37,911 nt of DNA from Thermoflexales bacterium (lineage in GTDB: Bacteria; Chloroflexota; Anaerolineae; J036; Brachytrichaceae). The notes under the pieces were generated by a model. It saw only the letters and a list, made by a program, of their open reading frames with translations. It made no database searches and was not told the DNA's origin. The stretch covers positions 1 to 37,911 of the forward strand of contig JAIBCK010000025.1 in NCBI GenBank assembly GCA_019694215.1. Direction: 5' to 3'. How positions within the stretch are numbered: the first letter of the stretch is position 1; each line of letters begins with the position of its first letter. This document shows, piece by piece, positions 17,547-26,314 of this stretch. Both the position numbers and the translations under genes were made by a program.

Positions 17547-18950
17547 ATGAACTACCACATTTGGACCTTCGGCTGTCAGATGAACGAAGCCGACTCGCAG
17601 CGCCTGGCCAGCGAGCTGGAGAAGCTCGGCCTGCAGGCGACGCCCAACCGCGAGGAGGCCGATGTGGTGGTGTTGAATACCTGCGTGGTGCGCCAAAGCG
17701 CGGAGGACAAGGCGCGCAGCTACCTGCACATGATCAAGCCGCTCAAGGACGAGCGGCCCGGCACCGTCTTCGGCGTGATGGGCTGCATGGTCGGCGTACG
17801 CGGCAATACGCCGCTGCGCAAGGCCTTCCCCTTCGTCGATGTCTTCATGGCGCCCAGCGAACCGCGCCCGCTGATCGACTTCCTGCTCCAGCGCGAGGGC
17901 CGACAGCTCTCCGAGCAGGAGACCAACCAGCGCTTCGCCCTGCAGGACGGCGGCACCGAGGCCGCGCTGCGCCTGCCCGCGCGCGAGGTCGGCCAGTCGG
18001 TCTACGCCCACGTGCCGATCGTGTATGGCTGCTCGCACGCCTGCGCCTTCTGCATCATCCCGTATCGACGCGGTGCCGAACGCAGCCGGCCGCAGGCCGA
18101 GATCGTCTCCGAGATCCGCTCGCTGGTCGATCAGGGCATCCGCGAGGTCACCCTGCTCGGGCAGATCGTCGACCGCTACGGATACGACCTGCTCGGCGAC
18201 GATTTCCGGATCCGCGGCTACAACCCCGGCGCGGCCTCGGGGCATCCCAACCAGGCGGTCGCGCTGGATGCGCCGCTGATCGGGCTGCTCGAAGCCATCA
18301 GCGCCATCGACGGGCTCGAACGCATCCGCTTCCTCACCAGCCACCCGAACTGGATGACCGACGCCCTGCTCGACGCCGTGCACGGCCTGCCCAAGGTCAT
18401 GCCCCACATCGAGGTTCCGGTGCAGGCCGGCGATGACGAGGTCCTGCTGCGCATGCGACGCGGCTACACCGCCGATGACTACCGCCGTCTGATCGAGCGC
18501 ATCCGGGCCCGCACGCCGGAGGCGTCCATCGCCACCGACGTCATCGTCGGGTTTTGCGGCGAGACCGAGGCGCAGTTCCAGAACACCTACGATCTGCTCG
18601 CGGAGTTGAAGTTGGACGTTGTCCATCTTGCCAAGTATTCGACCCGCCCGCATACGACGGCCTCGCGCAGCATGGTCGACGATGTCCCCGAGGCGGAGAA
18701 GGAACGCCGCCGCCTGGCCATCGAGGCGCTGCAGGAGCAGGTGGTGGCAGAAATCAACCAGCGCTGGCTCGGGCAGCGCGTGCCCGTCCTGGTCGAGGAC
18801 CTGCACAAGGGCCGCTGGCGCGGGCGCACGCCACAGAACAAACTGGTGTTCTTTGACGCCCCCGGCGATGACTGGCGCGGCCGGATCGTGCCCGTCGACA
18901 TCACGTGGACGGGGCCGTGGAGCATGCAGGGCAATCCCGCCCTGCCGTGA
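17547..18950 (+). CDS. miaB: tRNA-2-methylthio-N6-dimethylallyladenosine synthase MiaB
   Basis: MiaB adds a methylthio group to i6A37 of tRNA using two [4Fe-4S] clusters and S-adenosylmethionine. The 467-residue product shows the N-terminal cluster cysteines C10 (FGCQMNEADS), C46 (LNTCVVR) and C80 (VMGCMVG), the radical-SAM motif CSHACAFC (C162, C166, C169), HIEVPVQAGDDEVLLRMRRGYT, and a TRAM domain (about 405-465). Two oddities: the usual LLGQNV reads LLGQIV, and about 28 extra residues (215-242, Gly/Asn/Pro-rich) sit after DRYGYD. It begins the miaB-alr-GNAT operon, with alr starting 1 nt after the stop. The start at 17547 gives the standard N-terminus. Confidence 0.95.
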   Translation: MNYHIWTFGCQMNEADSQRLASELEKLGLQATPNREEADVVVLNTCVVRQSAEDKARSYLHMIKPLKDERPGTVFGVMGCMVGVRGNTPLRKAFPFVDVFMAPSEPRPLIDFLLQREGRQLSEQETNQRFALQDGGTEAALRLPAREVGQSVYAHVPIVYGCSHACAFCIIPYRRGAERSRPQAEIVSEIRSLVDQGIREVTLLGQIVDRYGYDLLGDDFRIRGYNPGAASGHPNQAVALDAPLIGLLEAISAIDGLERIRFLTSHPNWMTDALLDAVHGLPKVMPHIEVPVQAGDDEVLLRMRRGYTADDYRRLIERIRARTPEASIATDVIVGFCGETEAQFQNTYDLLAELKLDVVHLAKYSTRPHTTASRSMVDDVPEAEKERRRLAIEALQEQVVAEINQRWLGQRVPVLVEDLHKGRWRGRTPQNKLVFFDAPGDDWRGRIVPVDITWTGPWSMQGNPALP

Positions 18951-18951
18951 C

Positions 18952-20076
18952 ATGAGCGCCGTCCCATCCGGCCAGGGCCGCCCAACGGAGGCTCGCATCG
19001 ACCTCGGCGCGCTGCGCCACAACGCGGCGGCGCTCGCCGCGCGGGCCGGCGTGCCGCTCATGGCCGTCGTCAAGGCGAATGGCTATGGCCACGGGGCCGT
19101 GCTCGCCGCGAAGGCCGCGCTCGCGGGCGGCGCGCGCTGGTTGGGCGTGGCGACCGCAGGTGAAGCCTTGCAGTTGCGCGCCGCCGGTTTGCATGCGCCC
19201 ACCCTGGTCCTGGGCTGGTGCGAGGCCGACAACGCCGCGGCCCTGGTTGAGCACGACATCGCCTGCACCATCGCCGAGGTTGGCATCGCGGAAGGACTGG
19301 CCGCCCGGGCCGCCGCACAGGGCGGTCGCGTGGCCGTCCACCTCAAAGTCGATACCGGGATGAACCGCCTGGGCGTGCGCCCCGAGGACGCGCTCGACGC
19401 GCTGCAACGCCTGCGCGCCCTGCCCGGCCTGCGCCTCGAAGGGCTGTATACGCATTTCGCAACGGCCGATGCCGCGGACGAACGCGACACGCGCGCGCAG
19501 CTGGCCGCATTCAACGCCGTCGTCGCGGCCACAGCGGCAGCCGGGCTGCGCCCGACCTGGGTGCACGCGTCGAACAGCGCCGCGACGCTGCGGCATCCGG
19601 CCGCGCGCTTCGACCTGGTGCGCTGCGGCATCGCGCTGTATGGCATCGACCCGGATGTCGAAACCCCGGCCCCGCCGGAGCTGCGGCCCGCCTTGAGCCT
19701 GGTGACGCGCGTCACGCAGGTCAAGACCATCCCGGCCGGCGCGGCCGTCTCGTATGGCGGACGCTGGCGCGCCACCCGGCCCAGCCGCATCGCGACGCTG
19801 CCCATCGGTTACGCCGACGGCCTGCGCCGCGTCCCGGCCTGGCGCGAGGTATTGCTGCGCGGCCGACGCGCGCCCATTGTCGGGCGAATCTGCATGGACT
19901 ATTGCATGGTGGATGTCACCGAGCTCCCCGACGCGCAGACCGGAGATGAAGTCGTTTTGCTGGGCTCTCAGGGTAACGAGCGCATCAGAATCGAGGACGT
20001 GGCCGGCTGGCTGGGGACCATCCCGTATGAGGTGGCCTGCGCCCTGGGCGGCCGTGTGCCAAGGGTGGCCGCATGA
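18952..20076 (+). CDS. alr: Alanine racemase
   Basis: Alr interconverts L- and D-alanine with pyridoxal phosphate to supply D-alanine for peptidoglycan. The 374-residue product has the cofactor lysine K41 in AVVKANGYGHG, the dimer-partner catalytic tyrosine Y287 in IGYADGLRR, KVDTGMNRLG (132-141), SNSA (208-211) and GRICMDYCMVDVT (311-323). Length is normal. The start at 18952 is one base after the miaB stop, so translation is coupled. A longer frame opening at 18619 lies inside miaB and was rejected. The GNAT gene overlaps its end by 4 bp. D-alanine supply implies a peptidoglycan wall, in line with the SH3b lipoprotein seen earlier in the window. Confidence 0.96.
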   Translation: MSAVPSGQGRPTEARIDLGALRHNAAALAARAGVPLMAVVKANGYGHGAVLAAKAALAGGARWLGVATAGEALQLRAAGLHAPTLVLGWCEADNAAALVEHDIACTIAEVGIAEGLAARAAAQGGRVAVHLKVDTGMNRLGVRPEDALDALQRLRALPGLRLEGLYTHFATADAADERDTRAQLAAFNAVVAATAAAGLRPTWVHASNSAATLRHPAARFDLVRCGIALYGIDPDVETPAPPELRPALSLVTRVTQVKTIPAGAAVSYGGRWRATRPSRIATLPIGYADGLRRVPAWREVLLRGRRAPIVGRICMDYCMVDVTELPDAQTGDEVVLLGSQGNERIRIEDVAGWLGTIPYEVACALGGRVPRVAA

Positions 20077-20801
20077 GCTATCACATCCGCCCGATCGAGA
20101 CCCCCGCCGAACACGCCGACTTCGAGGCCCTGCAGGGCGAGGTGTGGGGCGATGGCAACGGCGCGCCCTCGCCCGTCGCGATCGCCATCGCCCATCATGG
20201 CGGGGTGGTGCTGGGCGCCTTCGAGGACGGCAGCAACCGCCTGCTCGGCGGCGTGCTCAGCTTCATCGGCCTGACCGACCGGCCGGCGGCGAAACGCGGC
20301 CTGGTGCAGCACTCGCACCTGGCCTGCGTGCGCAACGAGCTGCACGGGCAGGGGATCGGCGAGGCGCTCAAGCGCGCCCAGGCCGAGGCCACGCGCGCGC
20401 AAGGGCTGAACCTCATCAGTTGGACCTACGACCCGATTCTGGCCCGCAACGCCTGGCTCAACATCGGCAAGCTCGGCTGCGTGTGCTCGATCTTCATCGA
20501 GAACCTGTACGGCGTGATGACCGACCAGCTCAACCACGGGTTGCCTTCGGACCGCTTCGAGGCGGAGTGGTGGCTCGACGACGCGCGGCCCGTGCCCGAC
20601 CCCGCCAGCCCGCTGGTCGAGGTCGAGATCCCGAGCGATTTCCAGGCCATCAAGCAGCAGGACATGGCGCGCGCCCTCGCACTGCGCCTGTCACTGCGCG
20701 AACGCTGCGAGGCCTTGTTTGCCGACGGCTTTGTCGTGTTTGGTTTTGACCCCGACCGCGCGCGCCCCCGCTATCGCCTGCAGCGCGCGCTGCTGCGCTG
20801 A
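20073..20801 (+). CDS. GNAT-superfamily acetyltransferase (COG3375-like)
   Basis: The 242-residue protein has a GNAT core in its N-terminal two-thirds, with the acetyl-CoA pyrophosphate loop at RNELHGQGIGEALK (87-100). The downstream pattern (LISWTYDPILARNAWLNIGKLG, then FIENLYG, then DRFEAEWWLD) is characteristic of a predicted acetyltransferase family of about 240-270 residues of unknown substrate. The start overlaps the alr stop by 4 bp (ATGA). As last gene of miaB-alr-GNAT it may act on a cell-wall or amino acid substrate, but nothing in the sequence proves it. No terminator hairpin with a T-run is seen after the stop. Confidence 0.85.
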   Translation: MSYHIRPIETPAEHADFEALQGEVWGDGNGAPSPVAIAIAHHGGVVLGAFEDGSNRLLGGVLSFIGLTDRPAAKRGLVQHSHLACVRNELHGQGIGEALKRAQAEATRAQGLNLISWTYDPILARNAWLNIGKLGCVCSIFIENLYGVMTDQLNHGLPSDRFEAEWWLDDARPVPDPASPLVEVEIPSDFQAIKQQDMARALALRLSLRERCEALFADGFVVFGFDPDRARPRYRLQRALLR

Positions 20802-20814
20802 GCGGCCGGCGACG

Positions 20815-20837
20815 GGCGTTAAGACGGCGCTAACGCC
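20815..20837. promoter_or_regulatory. Inverted repeat over the -35 region of rseP
   Basis: The arms GGCGTTA (20815-20821) and TAACGCC (20831-20837) are perfectly complementary across 9 nt. The repeat ends 6 bp before the rseP TATAAT and covers where a -35 element would lie, as an operator might. No T-run follows, so it is not a standard terminator for the GNAT gene. Confidence 0.35.
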
Positions 20838-20843
20838 AACGCC

Positions 20844-20849
20844 TATAAT
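20844..20849 (+). promoter_or_regulatory. -10 box TATAAT of rseP
   Basis: A perfect TATAAT ends 12 nt before the ATG at 20862, predicting a leader of about 5 nt or less. There is no Shine-Dalgarno. Confidence 0.6.
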
Positions 20850-20861
20850 CCTTCGGTTGAC

Positions 20862-22022
20862 ATGGATTTCGCCAACACGATTCTCTTTCCGATCCTGATC
20901 TTCATCATCCTGCTCGGGCCGCTCATGTTTGTGCATGAGCTGGGCCACTTCCTGGCCGCCAAACGGGCTGGCATCCGGGTGGAGGAATTCGGGATGGGCT
21001 TCCCGCCGCGCGCCCTGACGCTGTTCACCCGTGGCGAAACACGCTATACGCTGAACTGGCTGCCCATCGGCGCCTTTGTCAAGATGACGGGCGAGGACGG
21101 GGCCGAAGTCGTCGATCCGCGTTCGTTTGGCGCGCAGCCCAAACGCTGGCGCTTCATCGTGCTGCTGGCCGGCCCGCTGATGAACTTCCTGTTCGCCATC
21201 CCCGTGCTGCTGCTGGCCTACAGCCTGCTGTATACGATGCCGGCGTCGCTGAGCTACCGCGCCACCGTCATGCCCGGCAGCAACGCCGAGGCGCTTGGCA
21301 TGCGCAGCGGCGACATCATCCTGAGCGCCAACGGCGTCGATGCGACGGAGTATCTGCTTCCGGCCAACACGCCGGACGCGATCAGCCTTGCGGAATACCA
21401 ACGCCTGCGCGCGCAGGCACCGGCCGACACCATGCTCAAGCGGCAGGCGGTCGGGTCAATCGGCAAGCCTTTCACCGTCGCCGTCCGTCGCACCGTCGAT
21501 GGGGCACCGCGCGAGATCACGCTGAGCGGCACGCTGCCCGCCGATGCCAACGCAACCGCACCGTTGGGTGTGCAGCTCGAGGGCGTCCTGGGCCGACGCG
21601 TGCGCGTCACGCTGAGTGTGCCCGAGGCGGTCGGGTTGATGGTCGACAATGTCGGCGGCGCGCTGGTGGCAATGATCAACGTCCCGCTCTCGGTGCTGCG
21701 CGGGCAGGTCTCGGCCGAGATGGCCCGCCCGGTCGGGCCGATCGGCATCACCCAGATCGGCATCTCGCTCTGGCAGCAGGGCCCCTTCCCCTTCGTGCAA
21801 TTCGCCGGCCTGCTCAGCGTGCTGATCGGCCTGTCCAACCTGCTGCCCATCCCGGCGCTGGATGGCGGGCGCATTCTCTTCATCCTGATCGAGTGGATTC
21901 GCGGCAAACGGGTTGACCCCATCCGCGAGCAATGGATACACGCCATCGGGATGATCTTCGTTCTGGCGCTGGCCGCGGTCATCGCCCTGTTTGACATCAT
22001 CCGACCGCTTCGGCTCCCCTGA
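20862..22022 (+). CDS. rseP: RIP-type site-2 metalloprotease RseP
   Basis: RseP-family proteases cut membrane-embedded anti-sigma factors and leftover signal peptides. The 386-residue protein carries the zinc motif HELGH (H25-H29) in the first transmembrane helix and the third zinc ligand in NLLPIPALDGG (N326-G336, D334). A single PDZ domain covers about 125-235 (MPGSNAEALGMRSGDIIL). Four hydrophobic segments fit about 5-30, 100-125, 310-335 and 360-380. It starts after TATAAT and heads an operon with a HEAT-repeat protein and the GH/O-antigen-ligase fusion. No anti-sigma factor is nearby. One PDZ domain rather than two is usual outside proteobacteria. Confidence 0.95.
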   Translation: MDFANTILFPILIFIILLGPLMFVHELGHFLAAKRAGIRVEEFGMGFPPRALTLFTRGETRYTLNWLPIGAFVKMTGEDGAEVVDPRSFGAQPKRWRFIVLLAGPLMNFLFAIPVLLLAYSLLYTMPASLSYRATVMPGSNAEALGMRSGDIILSANGVDATEYLLPANTPDAISLAEYQRLRAQAPADTMLKRQAVGSIGKPFTVAVRRTVDGAPREITLSGTLPADANATAPLGVQLEGVLGRRVRVTLSVPEAVGLMVDNVGGALVAMINVPLSVLRGQVSAEMARPVGPIGITQIGISLWQQGPFPFVQFAGLLSVLIGLSNLLPIPALDGGRILFILIEWIRGKRVDPIREQWIHAIGMIFVLALAAVIALFDIIRPLRLP

Positions 22023-22030
22023 GGCCGCGC

Positions 22031-22966
22031 ATGGACAAATCCCGCAAACCCCCGCTCACCCACGCTGAGGCCCTGGCCGCCCTGGCAGCCCCCGAGACCG
22101 TCCCCGCACGCGCGCTGAAGGCGCTCTCTGACCTCGATGAGCTCCAGCTCGCCGATACCCTGCGGGTATGGGCGGAGCAGAAGCCCGAGCGTCGCATCCA
22201 GCTGGCCGAGCGGCTGACCGCGATGGTCGACGAGGACATCGAAGTCGATTTCAACGCGCTCTTTCGCGGCCTGCTCAACGACCACGACGCCAGTGTGCGC
22301 GCCATCGCAGCGGAAGCGTTGAGCGGCGACGACAGCGTCGCCAACATCGACCCGCTGATCCGGCATATGCGCGAGGATGCCAACGAGGAAGTGCGCGCCA
22401 CGGCCGCGCGGGTATTGGGTAACTATCTTGCGTTGGGCGAGCTGGGCAAGCTCAGCACTGCCCGCCGCGATCAGATCTACTCCGCATTGAACGGCGTGTG
22501 GCTGTCCACGCGCGAGTTCACCGACGTGCGCCGGTTTGCGCTGGAATCCCTTGGTTATGCATCGAACCCGGCCATCGAGACGCTGATTCGGGACGCCTAT
22601 CGCTCCGAGGACGCCGACATTCGGGTCAGCGCGGTGCGGGCGATGGGCCACAGCAGCGACAACGCCTGGGCGCACATCGCCCTGAAAGAGCTGCTCAACG
22701 ACGACGAGGAGATGCGCTGCGCGGCCGCCGCGGCATGCGGCGAAATCGAGCTGCCGGATGCGGTCGGCCAGCTCGCCCTGTTGATCGAGCGCGACGACGC
22801 GCTTAGCCCGCGCCTGGTCGCCATCGACGCCCTCTCGTATATCAGCACCCGCGAGGCGCAACGCGCGCTCGAACGCGCCGCGGCCTCGGAGGAAGAGGAG
22901 ATTGCCGAGGCAGCCGAGGAAGCGCTCGACACCTGGGAGGCGCTGAACGGGGAGATCGAGTTCTAG
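22031..22966 (+). CDS. HEAT-repeat protein
   Basis: The 311-residue protein is built of HEAT-like helix pairs from about residue 60 to 305, for example VRAIAAEALSGDD, VRATAARVLGNYLALGE, VRRFALESLGYASNPAIETL, IRVSAVRAMGHSSDN and MRCAAAAACGEIELPDAVGQL. No signal peptide or membrane segment is present, so it should be cytosolic. HEAT arrays usually act as protein scaffolds or, in PBS-lyase-type members, bind cofactors; no lyase residues can be assigned. It starts 8 nt after rseP and stops 5 nt before the GH/O-antigen-ligase fusion, so it is cotranscribed with two membrane proteins and may scaffold one of them. It ends with an acidic tail (EEEEIAEAAEEALDTWE). Confidence 0.85.
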   Translation: MDKSRKPPLTHAEALAALAAPETVPARALKALSDLDELQLADTLRVWAEQKPERRIQLAERLTAMVDEDIEVDFNALFRGLLNDHDASVRAIAAEALSGDDSVANIDPLIRHMREDANEEVRATAARVLGNYLALGELGKLSTARRDQIYSALNGVWLSTREFTDVRRFALESLGYASNPAIETLIRDAYRSEDADIRVSAVRAMGHSSDNAWAHIALKELLNDDEEMRCAAAAACGEIELPDAVGQLALLIERDDALSPRLVAIDALSYISTREAQRALERAAASEEEEIAEAAEEALDTWEALNGEIEF

Positions 22967-22971
22967 CCGTC

Positions 22972-25900
22972 ATGGTGAGACGGTCTCGGCGCCTCGCCCT
23001 GGCGGCCCTGATGGTGGCCGTGCTCGCCGGCGCCCTGGCACTGGGCGCGCGCGATGCCGGCCGCGCGGAGGCGCTGGCCCGCACAACGGCCTTTCCACAG
23101 CCGGTGCGCTTCGCCGGGACGCTCCGTTTTGGCATCAATGCCGCGCTCGAGGACCTCGACCCCGCGACGCTGGACGCCCGGCTCGCGGCGCTCAAGGCGC
23201 TGGGCGTCAGCCATGTGCGGCAGGCCTTTCGCTGGGCGGACATCGAGCCCGAACGCGGCCGCTACGACTGGCGCGCCGCCGACCGCGTGATCGCGGCCGC
23301 GCAACGTCAGGGCATTCAGATCCTCGCCGTGCTCGAGAGCAGCCCGGCCTGGGCGCGCGGGCCGAGCGGTTCAGCCGCATCGCCCAGCCCCGCCAGCGCG
23401 CCGCCCGCCGACCCGGCCGACTTCGCGCGCTTTGCCCGCGCGCTGGCCGAGCGCTACACGCCCTCGCCCTGCCCCGCCAGCCGCGACGGTTGCGCGATCC
23501 TGGCCTATCAGATTTGGGATGAGCCAAACTTGTCCGCCGCCTGGGGCAATGCGCTGATCAACCCGGCCGAATACCTGCGCCTGCTGTGGGCGGCCCGCGC
23601 CGCCATCCGGGCCGCCGACGGGCAGGCCATCCTCGTGCTCGGCGCGCTCGCCCCAACGGTCGAAGTCAACGAGGTGAATCTCGCCCCGCAGGCCTTCCTG
23701 CGTCGGCTGTATGAGCTGGGCGGGCACGACGCCTTTGACGTCGTGGCGGCCAAGCCATACGGCTTTGACCTGCCGCCCACCGATGCGCGCGTCGACGCCG
23801 GCGTGCTCAACTTCTCGCACGTCCTGCTGCTGCGCCACGAGATGGAGCTGCACAACGAAGCGGACAAAGCCATCTGGATCACCCAGTTCGGCTGGAACGC
23901 CGCCCCGCAAGGCTGGCAGGGCCGACCCTCGCTGTGGGGATCGGTCAGTGAGGCCGATCAGGCCGCCTGGACGCGCGCCGCGACCTTGCGCGCGGCGGCC
24001 GAATGGCCGTGGCTTGGCGCGCTCACCCTCGAAGCGCTGCAACCCGGCGGTGGCCACAGCGACGACCCGCGCTGGGGGTTTGCCGCCCTCACGCCGGACG
24101 GGCAACCGCGCCCGGTCTGGACGGCCTGGGGGGAGGCGATCGCCGCGGTGCGCAACGGCGCGGCACCCGCGCCGCGCGGGCAGGCCTTCGCCCTGCCGCC
24201 CAACGCGCGCCCCAAAGACAACGCCGCGCTGAGCCCATTCACGCCCAACCCGGCGGCGACCTTCTCGCCCGGCTGGCGGGTGGGTGAGCTGGGCGCCGAC
24301 ATTCCGGACACGCCGGGCGCCGCCGTCACCGTGACCTTTACCGGCGATGCGCTCGCGCTCATCGTCAAGCGCGGCGAGTCGCGCTTCCGCGGCTACCTCT
24401 ACACCAACGTTGACGGGCAACCTGCAAACTTGCTGCCGCGCGATGCGGGCGGTCCCAACGGCGGCGCCTACCTTACGTTGACCTCGGCGCGCAACGTGCC
24501 GTGGATCGAGACCATCCCGGTCGCGGACGGCCTGGGGCCGGGACCCCATCAGGCCGTGATCGTCGCGGAGGGGGGCTGGGGGCAGTGGGTGATGCTGGGC
24601 TGGTCGAGCCGGCTCGCACCGCGCGCGCCGGACTACGCCGCGCTCGGGGCGCTGCTGGCCGTGATCGCGCTTGCGGCGGCCCTTGTGTTCGGCTATCACG
24701 CGCGGCACGCCGACCTGACCGGCTGGCTGCGCGGGTCCTCCCAACGGCTGAGCGGGCTGGCGGCGCGGACCTGGCCGGCCATCGTCGCGGCAGGGATCGT
24801 GTGGGTGACCGCGGCGCTGAGCTGGGCGCAGGACGCCGCCACCGCCTATCGCAACCTGGGGCTGCCGGCCAACCTCGCCATCTCAGGCGGCGTCTCCGCG
24901 CTGGCATTGTGGGCGCCTGCGCTGGCGCTCAGCCTGCTGGCGCTGGTGGCGCTGTTCGGGCTGGTGTGGATGCGGCTGGAGGTCGGCCTTGCGCTGGTCG
25001 CCTTCTTCGCGCCGTATTACCTCGTCCCGCAGCGCCTGTTCGAACGCGCCTTCCCGATGTCGGAGGTGCTGCTGGTGATGTGTCTCGCACGTTGGCTGTT
25101 TGATCGAGCGCAAGCCTGGCGCGCGCGCCGCCGAACCGGCACCGGGTTGCCGCGGCTGACCCTGCTCGATGCGGGGGTGCTGGCGCTCGTCGTCGTAAGC
25201 GCGTTGTCCACGGCGCAGGCCGAGTTTCGCGTGGAGGCGCTGCGCGAGTGGCGGCTGGTGATCGTCGAGCCTGCGCTGTTCTACCTCCTGCTGCGCAGCA
25301 CGCCGCAGAGCGCGCGGGCGCGCGCCGGGATCGCGGTCGCGCTGGTGGCGGGCGGTGTGGGCGTCGCCGCGATCGGGCTGGTCAACTACGCGCGGGGTGT
25401 GCGCTTCGCCGCCGAATTTGGCCTGCCACGCATTCGCAGTCTGTTCGGCTCGGCCAACAACGACGCGCTCTATCTCGAGCGGGTATGGGCGCTGGCATTG
25501 GCAGGCCTGGTGTTTGCCCGTTGGGCGTTTATCAACCGACCCGCCCGGCTGGCGGCGCTGGCGCGGCTGGGGGCGGGCCTCGCGCTGGCCGTGCTGACGC
25601 TGGCCCTGGCGCTGACCCAGTCGCGCGGGGCGTTGCTCTTCGGGCTGCCGGCGGCCGTCGCGGTAATGGCCATCGCGGCCGGTGGGCGCTGGCGGAGGGT
25701 GGGCATCGGCATCGCCGTGTTGGGGCTCCTGGCCGGCGTGCTGCTGCTGAGCGGCGTTGCCGCCAGCCTGCTGCAGGGAACGCGCTTTGCCAACGCGCTG
25801 GATCTGAGCGCGGGCTCGGGCTTCATCCGCATCAATCTCTGGCAGAGCGCCTGGGAGATGTTCCTCGACCATCCTGCTCTGGGTGTCGGGCCGGACAACT

Positions 25901-26265
25901 TCCTGTATGCGTATCGCAGCTTCTACATCCTGCCGGAGGCGTGGCGTGAGCCGGAGCTCTCGCACGCCCACAACCTGGTGCTGGATGCGGCGGCGCGGCT
26001 GGGCGTGGCGGGGCTGCTCGCCCTGGCCGTAATGGGGCTGGGTTATCTTCAGGCCGTGCGGGCGGTGCTGCGCCAGTCGGAAGGTCGTGTTTTGGCGTTG
26101 GGCGGCATCGGGCTTGTCTCAGCCGCGGCCGCGCACGGCCTGGTCGATCACTCCTTCTTCCTGCCCGACCTCGCCCTCGCCTTCATGACCGCGGCCGGTC
26201 TGCTGGCTGCCTTTCGCTCCACCCCCACCCCGGGGGTGGAGATGCCCCGTATAACGAAAGGGTGA
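22972..26265 (+). CDS. Glycoside-hydrolase-like ectodomain fused to an O-antigen-ligase-like membrane domain
   Basis: One unbroken 1097-residue frame. Residues 1-35 form a signal anchor. Residues 45-395 look like a clan-A TIM-barrel glycoside hydrolase: VRQAFRWADIEPERGRYDW (82-100), IWDEPNL (E184, usual acid/base), and IWITQFGW (301-308), where the usual nucleophile Glu is Gln (Q305). Residues 425-545 form a beta-rich, probably sugar-binding, domain. From about 555 come 11-13 hydrophobic helices with Wzy_C hallmarks: LTQSRGALLFGLP (881-893), HPALGVGPDNF (967-977) and SHAHNLVLDAAARLG (997-1011). O-antigen ligases move lipid-linked glycans to an acceptor outside the membrane. It is third in an operon with rseP and the HEAT protein. 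The fusion is seen; its function is inferred. Confidence 0.85.
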   Translation: MVRRSRRLALAALMVAVLAGALALGARDAGRAEALARTTAFPQPVRFAGTLRFGINAALEDLDPATLDARLAALKALGVSHVRQAFRWADIEPERGRYDWRAADRVIAAAQRQGIQILAVLESSPAWARGPSGSAASPSPASAPPADPADFARFARALAERYTPSPCPASRDGCAILAYQIWDEPNLSAAWGNALINPAEYLRLLWAARAAIRAADGQAILVLGALAPTVEVNEVNLAPQAFLRRLYELGGHDAFDVVAAKPYGFDLPPTDARVDAGVLNFSHVLLLRHEMELHNEADKAIWITQFGWNAAPQGWQGRPSLWGSVSEADQAAWTRAATLRAAAEWPWLGALTLEALQPGGGHSDDPRWGFAALTPDGQPRPVWTAWGEAIAAVRNGAAPAPRGQAFALPPNARPKDNAALSPFTPNPAATFSPGWRVGELGADIPDTPGAAVTVTFTGDALALIVKRGESRFRGYLYTNVDGQPANLLPRDAGGPNGGAYLTLTSARNVPWIETIPVADGLGPGPHQAVIVAEGGWGQWVMLGWSSRLAPRAPDYAALGALLAVIALAAALVFGYHARHADLTGWLRGSSQRLSGLAARTWPAIVAAGIVWVTAALSWAQDAATAYRNLGLPANLAISGGVSALALWAPALALSLLALVALFGLVWMRLEVGLALVAFFAPYYLVPQRLFERAFPMSEVLLVMCLARWLFDRAQAWRARRRTGTGLPRLTLLDAGVLALVVVSALSTAQAEFRVEALREWRLVIVEPALFYLLLRSTPQSARARAGIAVALVAGGVGVAAIGLVNYARGVRFAAEFGLPRIRSLFGSANNDALYLERVWALALAGLVFARWAFINRPARLAALARLGAGLALAVLTLALALTQSRGALLFGLPAAVAVMAIAAGGRWRRVGIGIAVLGLLAGVLLLSGVAASLLQGTRFANALDLSAGSGFIRINLWQSAWEMFLDHPALGVGPDNFLYAYRSFYILPEAWREPELSHAHNLVLDAAARLGVAGLLALAVMGLGYLQAVRAVLRQSEGRVLALGGIGLVSAAAAHGLVDHSFFLPDLALAFMTAAGLLAAFRSTPTPGVEMPRITKG

Positions 26266-26302
26266 TACTCGCTGTTTTCCGTTGTGCGCCAAGCGGTCAA
26301 CT

Positions 26303-26308
26303 TAGAAT
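26303..26308 (+). promoter_or_regulatory. -10 box TAGAAT of the PCuAC gene
   Basis: TAGAAT ends 6 nt before the first of two adjacent ATG codons (26315, 26318). It is the same hexamer as at aguB, miaB and the DsbB-cytochrome c gene. Confidence 0.6.
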
Positions 26309-26314
26309 AGGCCA

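Noticed and set aside
26217-26241. Hairpin CTCCACCCC/GGGGTGGAG as a terminator
   Set aside because: It lies inside the end of the coding sequence of the ligase fusion and is not followed by a T-run.
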